Positions 7,436 through 11,534 of a stretch of DNA of 11,534 nt are shown in pieces. The position numbers were made by a program, and so were the translations under genes. Location: contig JAEYVE010000142.1 in assembly GCA_023432025.1 (NCBI GenBank), positions 1 to 11,534 on the forward strand. The letters run 5' to 3'. Source of the stretch: Pseudomonadota bacterium (GTDB lineage: Bacteria; Myxococcota_A; Polyangia; Polyangiales; Polyangiaceae). The notes beneath the pieces are model-generated. The model did not search any database and had not been told where the DNA came from. It worked only from the letters and a program-made list of their open reading frames with translations. The first letter of the stretch is position 1. The number at the start of each line of letters is the position of its first letter.

Positions 7436-8547
7436 ACCCGCGCTCGCGCCTCGTCACGACGGCCCTGGCAGCGCTCTCGTCCACCGCGTGTTTGGGCATG
7501 CCGAACCCGCTCGCGCCCGCCCTGGGCGGATCGATAGGTGTTCCCAACGGCGGCGTGCTCACCGAAAGCACGGAGCTGCCCCGCCAAGGCGAAGGCTTCC
7601 GGCGCTTCCGCCCCACCAGCGACTCGCACCACGGCCAGCCTGGCTTGGTGTCGGCCATCATGCGCGCGGCGGCCACCGTCGCCGCCGAGAGACCCGGCGG
7701 CGCGCCGCTCGTGGTCGGAGATCTGTCCGGTCCCCGCGGCGGAAAAATCCCGCGCCACGCCTCGCACCGCACGGGTCGAGACGTCGACTTCTTGCTGTAC
7801 GTCACGACGCCCAGCGGCGCGCCCATCACGAACCCGGGCTTCATTCCCATCGCCGCAGACGGGCTCGCCGCGCTCGAGGACGGTCGCTACATCCGCTTGG
7901 ACGTGGAGCGACAGTGGCTCTTCTTCAAGGCGCTGCTCACGGATCCGGACATCGACGTCCAATTCTTGTTCATCAGCCGAGCGCTCGAGGCGCTCATCAT
8001 CGACTACGCGCTCGCGCGTGAGACGGATCTGGAGCTCGTTTGGCGCGCGCAAACGGTCATGCTCCAGCCGGGAGACAGCCTCCCGCACGCCGATCACGTG
8101 CACATGCGCATCGCATGCCGCCCCGAAGACGCGGTGCGAGGTTGTCTGGGCGGCGGCCCCCACTGGGAGTGGCTCACGCCGCTGCCCTCGTTGAACGCTC
8201 CGCTGGAAGAGCTCTTGGCCCAAATCGCCACGGACGATCCGTTCGACCTCACGCCGCTCGCGGGAGAAGACGAAGAAGTCGTGGCCACGTTGCCCGGCTC
8301 CCCTCTGGCCGCGGGCGCGCTTGCGTCGGGCGCGCTTGCGTCGGGCGCGCTCGCGTCTCACGACGTCTCGCCAGCCACGTCGGCGGAGGTTCGAGCTCAG
8401 TCGGCGGCATCTTCCACGTCGCCCCAGAGCGTTTCTCCGCTCGCCCCAGTCGCGCCAGAGCACGGTGCTCCCGCAGCATCGCCCGGTCGCACCGAGGACG
8501 CAGGAAGCGCCACCCAGCACCTCCGAGCGGACGATCAGGGCACGTGA
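7432..8547 (+). CDS. MepA-like penicillin-insensitive murein endopeptidase (M74), probable lipoprotein
   Basis: MepA enzymes are zinc peptidases of the LAS group that cut D-Ala-meso-diaminopimelate cross-links in peptidoglycan in the periplasm. The metal and catalytic pattern is visible: GDLSGPRGGKIPRHASHRTG (96-115) with H112 and D119 (HRTGRDVD), then HADHVHMRIAC (219-229) with H222 and H224 matching the DHFH motif of E. coli MepA. The N-terminus (1-20) is a hydrophobic signal ending in SSTAC, so C20 may be lipidated, although Ser at -3 makes a weak lipobox. The catalytic domain ends near residue 250. A roughly 120-residue Ala/Ser/Pro-rich tail follows, including three GALAS units (295-309), and may act as a wall or periplasmic spacer. 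The start ATG overlaps the plsB stop (ATGA) and is preceded by GAGG. The stop overlaps the methyltransferase start (GTGA). The total of 371 residues exceeds E. coli MepA (about 274). Confidence 0.88.
   Translation: MNPRSRLVTTALAALSSTACLGMPNPLAPALGGSIGVPNGGVLTESTELPRQGEGFRRFRPTSDSHHGQPGLVSAIMRAAATVAAERPGGAPLVVGDLSGPRGGKIPRHASHRTGRDVDFLLYVTTPSGAPITNPGFIPIAADGLAALEDGRYIRLDVERQWLFFKALLTDPDIDVQFLFISRALEALIIDYALARETDLELVWRAQTVMLQPGDSLPHADHVHMRIACRPEDAVRGCLGGGPHWEWLTPLPSLNAPLEELLAQIATDDPFDLTPLAGEDEEVVATLPGSPLAAGALASGALASGALASHDVSPATSAEVRAQSAASSTSPQSVSPLAPVAPEHGAPAASPGRTEDAGSATQHLRADDQGT
8313..8357 (+). repeat. Three tandem 15-bp repeats inside the murein endopeptidase gene
   Basis: Three adjacent copies of GGGCGCGCTTGCGTC start at 8313, 8328 and 8343; the third has one change (T to C). 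Each encodes Gly-Ala-Leu-Ala-Ser in frame, in the low-complexity C-terminal tail. Because the unit length is a multiple of three, copy-number changes would keep the frame and the coupled downstream start. Confidence 0.9.
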
Positions 8548-9440
8548 GCGCAGGCTTTTTGGCCCTCGGTGATTGCGTCGATTGGATCCCCGTAGCAGCG
8601 CAGGGCGGCCTCTTCGACCTCATCTACGTCGATCCGCCGTACAACGCCGGAGGTACGCGTAGCGCGCGACGTGGCCCAGGGGACCGCTCGAACGGCGAGC
8701 CCGCGTATCACGACGCCTGGGGCGGCCTCGACGCCTTTCTCGGCATGCTCGGGCCGCGGCTCGAGGCCATGCGCGACGCGCTGAGTGAACGCGGCACGCT
8801 GTGGCTCCACTTGGACCACCGCACGGTGCACGAGGCCAAAGTGCTTTGTGAGTCGCTGTTCGGACGAGGCCGCTTCGTCGGCGAAATCATCTGGGTCCCC
8901 GGCAACGGCGGCCGGCGCCGCAACGGCCCCAGCATGACGCACCAAACCATCCTCGTCTTTTCACGGGGCCCAGACTTCATTTGGCAGAACGCCGATCCGA
9001 AGCTCCGTGAGCCCTACGCCGAAACCAGCCTCCGCATGCACTTCAAGTCCGTGGACGCGGAAGGGCGCCGCTACCGCGAACGCACGCTGGGCGGAAAAAC
9101 GTACCGCTACTACGCGGACGAGGGGCGACGGCTCGGCAGCGTTTGGACGGACATCCCTGCCATGCGCGCCAACACACCCCTCGTCCAAGAAGCGACCGGC
9201 TACCCCACGCAAAAACCAGAGGCGCTCCTCGAGCGCATCGTGCGCGCCGCCACGTTGCCCACGAGCCGAGTCTTGGATCCCATGTGCGGCTCGGGCACGA
9301 CGCTCGTCGCTGCCCACCGCCTCGGGAGGCGCTGGGCCGGCATCGACGCCAGCGAGGTGTCTGCCCGCGTCACCCGCCAACGCTTGAAAGCGCTCGGCGC
9401 GCTCCCCGAAGACGAGCGAGCGACCGCGGCCGCGCCCTGA
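8544..9440 (+). CDS. Site-specific DNA methyltransferase (beta-type N6-adenine/N4-cytosine), orphan
   Basis: This 298-residue enzyme transfers a methyl group from S-adenosylmethionine to an exocyclic amino group of DNA. The motif order places it in the beta group: catalytic motif IV DPPY (30-33) comes first, then LWLHLDHRTVHEAK (86-99), EIIWVPGNGG (114-123) and a short target-recognition region (about 140-215). The family VWTDIP (200-205) and GYPTQKPEALLERIV (219-233) lead to the SAM-binding VLDPMCGSGTTL (243-254). DPPY favours N6-adenine over N4-cytosine, whose enzymes more often have SPPY; this is not certain. GTG 8544 is chosen because it overlaps the preceding stop as GTGA and the DPPY region starts at a normal distance. 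The frame is open back to 8040, but that part is the endopeptidase gene read in another frame. No restriction endonuclease or specificity subunit is visible, so it is probably solitary. Its target site cannot be predicted. Confidence 0.92.
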   Translation: MSAGFLALGDCVDWIPVAAQGGLFDLIYVDPPYNAGGTRSARRGPGDRSNGEPAYHDAWGGLDAFLGMLGPRLEAMRDALSERGTLWLHLDHRTVHEAKVLCESLFGRGRFVGEIIWVPGNGGRRRNGPSMTHQTILVFSRGPDFIWQNADPKLREPYAETSLRMHFKSVDAEGRRYRERTLGGKTYRYYADEGRRLGSVWTDIPAMRANTPLVQEATGYPTQKPEALLERIVRAATLPTSRVLDPMCGSGTTLVAAHRLGRRWAGIDASEVSARVTRQRLKALGALPEDERATAAAP

Positions 9441-9450
9441 CGGAGTCAGG
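9436..9450. terminator. Inverted repeat carrying both stop codons of convergent genes
   Basis: CCTGAC (9436-9441), the loop GGA and GTCAGG (9445-9450) form a perfect six-base stem. The left arm holds the TGA stop of the methyltransferase (9438-9440) and the right arm holds, on the other strand, the TGA stop of the kinase (9446-9448). No T-run follows in either direction, so a role as a bidirectional terminator is only possible. With five bases between genes there is no room for another one. Confidence 0.3.
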
Positions 9451-11534
9451 ACTCGTCGGCTGACCCGGCCGCCGCCGGGCTCGCCATCACCTCCGCGACG
9501 AGCCCGCGCAGCTCGCCCGGAGTAAACGGCTTCTGCAAATAGTGGGACGGCGGCACGACCTGCCAGCGCCCCGTGTTCAAGTCATCCGCGTAGCCCGACA
9601 TGAAAATGACGCGGAGCGAGGGCCAGCGCGTCCGCAGGCGCGCCGCAAGCTCCGGCCCCGACTCACCGGGCATCACCACGTCCGTCACCAAGAGATCGAG
9701 CTGACGCTCGACCCCGCTCATGAGCTCCGCTGCCTCCTCGGGCCCATCGGCGGCGAGCACGTCGAAGCCCGACAGCTCGAGCACGCTCTCCACCGTCTGA
9801 CGGACGAGCGGCTCGTCGTCCACCACGAGCACGGTCCCCCCGACCTCGGCCGGAGCGGGTGTCGTTTCGAGCGCGGGCACGACGGTCACCTGCTCCGGTG
9901 GCTCGATCTCGGGCAGGTACACTTCGAACGTCGTACCCTCGCCTTCTTGGCTGTGAACCGAAATCTGCCCGCCGCTCTGTCGCACGATGCCGTGCACGGT
10001 GGCGAGCCCCAGGCCGGTGCCCTTCGTCTTGGCCTTGGTCGTGAAGAAGGGCTCGAAGACGCGCGCTGCCGTCGCGGCGTCCATCCCCACGCCGGAGTCC
10101 CTCACGCAAAGCCGCGCGTAGGGTCCCGCAGAAAGAACGGGGTGGTCCCCGAGCGTGACGCGCCCGAGATCAATCGTGAGCACGCCGCCCTCGTGCATCG
10201 CGTCACGACCGTTGATGGCCAGATTCGCAATCACTTGTTCGAGCCGCGTACTGTCCACCTCCACCCAAACGGGGCGCTCCCCCATGTCGAGCCGCAAACG
10301 AATGGACTCGCCGAGCATCTGCTCGAGCAGAGTGGACATGCCTCGAATGGAGGCGCCCAGCTCGAGCGGCTGCGGCGCCAATACCTGCCTGCGCGCGAAC
10401 GCCAAGAGCTGCTGCGTGAGCGCCGCCGCGCGCTCGCCCGCTTGCGTAATCACGTCCAGCTGCTTGCGCCCTCGCTCGGGCAAGGACGCCTCCTTGCCGA
10501 GCAAGTGCGCGTTGGCGTTCACGGCGGTGAGCAGGTTGTTGAAGTCGTGCGCAACGCCGCCGGCGAGCCGCCCAATGTCTTCCAGGCGGCGCGCCTCGCG
10601 CAACTCCACGGCGAGCCGCTCGCGCGCCTCGCGCTCCACCTCGCGCTCGGTCACGTCACGCGCGTTCCACTGAAACGCCTCCGTCCCGTCGGGCAAGCGC
10701 ACACGCTTGGCGTTCACCTCGACCACACAGTCGCGCCCCGGCTCTCCGCGCAAACCGAAGCGTTGCTCGGCGGAGCCACCAGCGAGCCGCTCCATCGCCC
10801 GCACTGCGTCCACGCGGCTCTCTTGCGTAAAGCGATCCAACTGCCCCACCGCGAGGCCGATCAAGCGAGCAGGAGAGCAAGCGCACATGCGACAGAACGC
10901 CGGATTCGCCTCCATGAGGCGCCCCCGCGCGTCGAACCAAGCCAAGCCGTCCGGCGACTCGGCGATGAGCTGCTCCAAGCGCTCGTGGTTGGACTGCGCG
11001 ACGCGCGCCGCACGCTCGGCGGCGTGCTGCGCGTCACGACGTTGCCGATCGGCCAAGTACAGCGCCGCCGTGGCGGCGGAGAGGTTCATCACCACGGTGA
11101 GCGCGCTGGAGCCGACGGACGACGGGTACGGCGAAGGCGGCACGAAACCCTGCAGCGTGCCCACGGAGAGCAAACACACCCCGAAGGCGGCCAGCGCAGC
11201 GTACAGCGCAGCCGTGCGCCAACCGCGAAAGACCGCCGCGTACAAAACCACGACCGGGAGGCCCGAGCAGTTCGACGTCGTCACCCCGCCGAAGCTCCAG
11301 AGGCCAATCATCATCGTGAGCAGCCCGCCGCCCAACAACACGTGCGTGGCCAGCGGCACGATCCCTCGCTGCGCCAGCTGTTGGCAGACGACAATCACGC
11401 TCCCCAAGCCGAACATCAACCCGAGGCTCAGCGTGGGGTCCGCGGAGAGACGCCCAATGGCCATCGCCACGATGGCGGGCACGAACAGCGCGAGCAGGAG
11501 GCGGGCGGTGGCGACGACCAATGCAGCTTCACGG
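9446..11534 (-). CDS. Hybrid sensor histidine kinase (membrane sensor, PAS, HisKA, HATPase, receiver)
   Basis: This is a membrane sensor that autophosphorylates on histidine and carries its own receiver domain. Numbered from TTG 11521, residues 1-158 form about six membrane helices, followed by a coiled linker (159-182). A PAS domain (about 183-292) comes next, with ESPDGLAWFDARGRLMEANP-like features. The HisKA domain has H325 in GGVAHDFNNLLTAV. The ATPase domain has N437 (N box), DSGVGM (475-480), FEPFFTTK (489-496) and GTGLGLATVHG (501-511). The receiver (about 562-680) has D568/D569, phosphoacceptor D614 in VTDVVMPG, S642 and K664 in LQKPF. All key residues are intact. The frame stays open to the right edge, so the true start may lie beyond the window; TTG 11521 is the first in-frame candidate inside it. 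The HDFNNLL kinase type with a C-terminal receiver is common in large-genome proteobacteria and myxobacteria. The ligand and partner are unknown. Confidence 0.95.
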   Translation of the reverse strand, partial: REAALVVATARLLLALFVPAIVAMAIGRLSADPTLSLGLMFGLGSVIVVCQQLAQRGIVPLATHVLLGGGLLTMMIGLWSFGGVTTSNCSGLPVVVLYAAVFRGWRTAALYAALAAFGVCLLSVGTLQGFVPPSPYPSSVGSSALTVVMNLSAATAALYLADRQRRDAQHAAERAARVAQSNHERLEQLIAESPDGLAWFDARGRLMEANPAFCRMCACSPARLIGLAVGQLDRFTQESRVDAVRAMERLAGGSAEQRFGLRGEPGRDCVVEVNAKRVRLPDGTEAFQWNARDVTEREVEREARERLAVELREARRLEDIGRLAGGVAHDFNNLLTAVNANAHLLGKEASLPERGRKQLDVITQAGERAAALTQQLLAFARRQVLAPQPLELGASIRGMSTLLEQMLGESIRLRLDMGERPVWVEVDSTRLEQVIANLAINGRDAMHEGGVLTIDLGRVTLGDHPVLSAGPYARLCVRDSGVGMDAATAARVFEPFFTTKAKTKGTGLGLATVHGIVRQSGGQISVHSQEGEGTTFEVYLPEIEPPEQVTVVPALETTPAPAEVGGTVLVVDDEPLVRQTVESVLELSGFDVLAADGPEEAAELMSGVERQLDLLVTDVVMPGESGPELAARLRTRWPSLRVIFMSGYADDLNTGRWQVVPPSHYLQKPFTPGELRGLVAEVMASPAAAGSADES

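Noticed and set aside
8313..8357. Short regular repeats considered as a CRISPR array
   Set aside because: The 15-bp units are directly adjacent with no spacers and lie in a coding frame, and no cas gene is present.
7402..8520. 372-codon minus-strand frame opposite the endopeptidase
   Set aside because: It is antisense to a gene with intact M74 motifs, with no recognisable domain.
8040..8543. Upstream extension of the methyltransferase frame
   Set aside because: The added residues are Arg/Ala-rich out-of-frame endopeptidase sequence. The GTGA junction at 8544 gives a normal family N-terminus.

Overview
This window is high-GC bacterial DNA with dense coding and strong G/C preference at third codon positions. 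Alanine/proline/serine-rich lipoproteins, a PlsB-type glycerol-3-phosphate acyltransferase and a large hybrid sensor kinase together suggest a Myxococcota (Polyangia-like) bacterium. This assignment is an inference from gene content and composition; no rRNA or tRNA gene is present to confirm it.

Layout. A plus-strand ABC transporter ATPase of the oligopeptide (Opp/Dpp) type runs to 1194 and may begin before the window. It converges on a minus-strand group of three genes: a predicted lipoprotein (start near 4590), a DJ-1/PfpI protein (start 3108) and the branched-chain aminotransferase ilvE (start 2376, stop 1279). A divergent control region of about 208 bp (4591-4798) separates the lipoprotein gene from a tightly packed plus-strand operon. 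That operon holds plsB (4799-7435), a MepA-like M74 murein endopeptidase lipoprotein (7432-8547) and a beta-type DNA methyltransferase with a DPPY motif (8544-9440). Its members overlap by four bases at ATGA and GTGA junctions. A hybrid sensor histidine kinase on the minus strand converges on the operon with only five bases between stop codons, and runs off the right edge.

How the genes work together. The plsB-mepA pair links the first step of phospholipid synthesis with peptidoglycan cleavage. The orphan DNA methyltransferase is translationally coupled to this envelope operon, with no restriction gene in view. The other genes are ordinary metabolic, stress and signalling functions.

Points that most merit a second look: (1) the ABC ATPase keeps Walker A and the C-terminal four-cysteine motif but has lost the Walker B glutamate, the H-loop histidine, the usual D-loop and a normal signature; (2) the solitary methyltransferase is embedded in the envelope operon; (3) repeats of regulatory type lie upstream of ilvE and in the divergent region; (4) a perfect inverted repeat contains both stop codons of the convergent methyltransferase and kinase genes. 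I did not find a clear multi-gene system of a wholly new kind.
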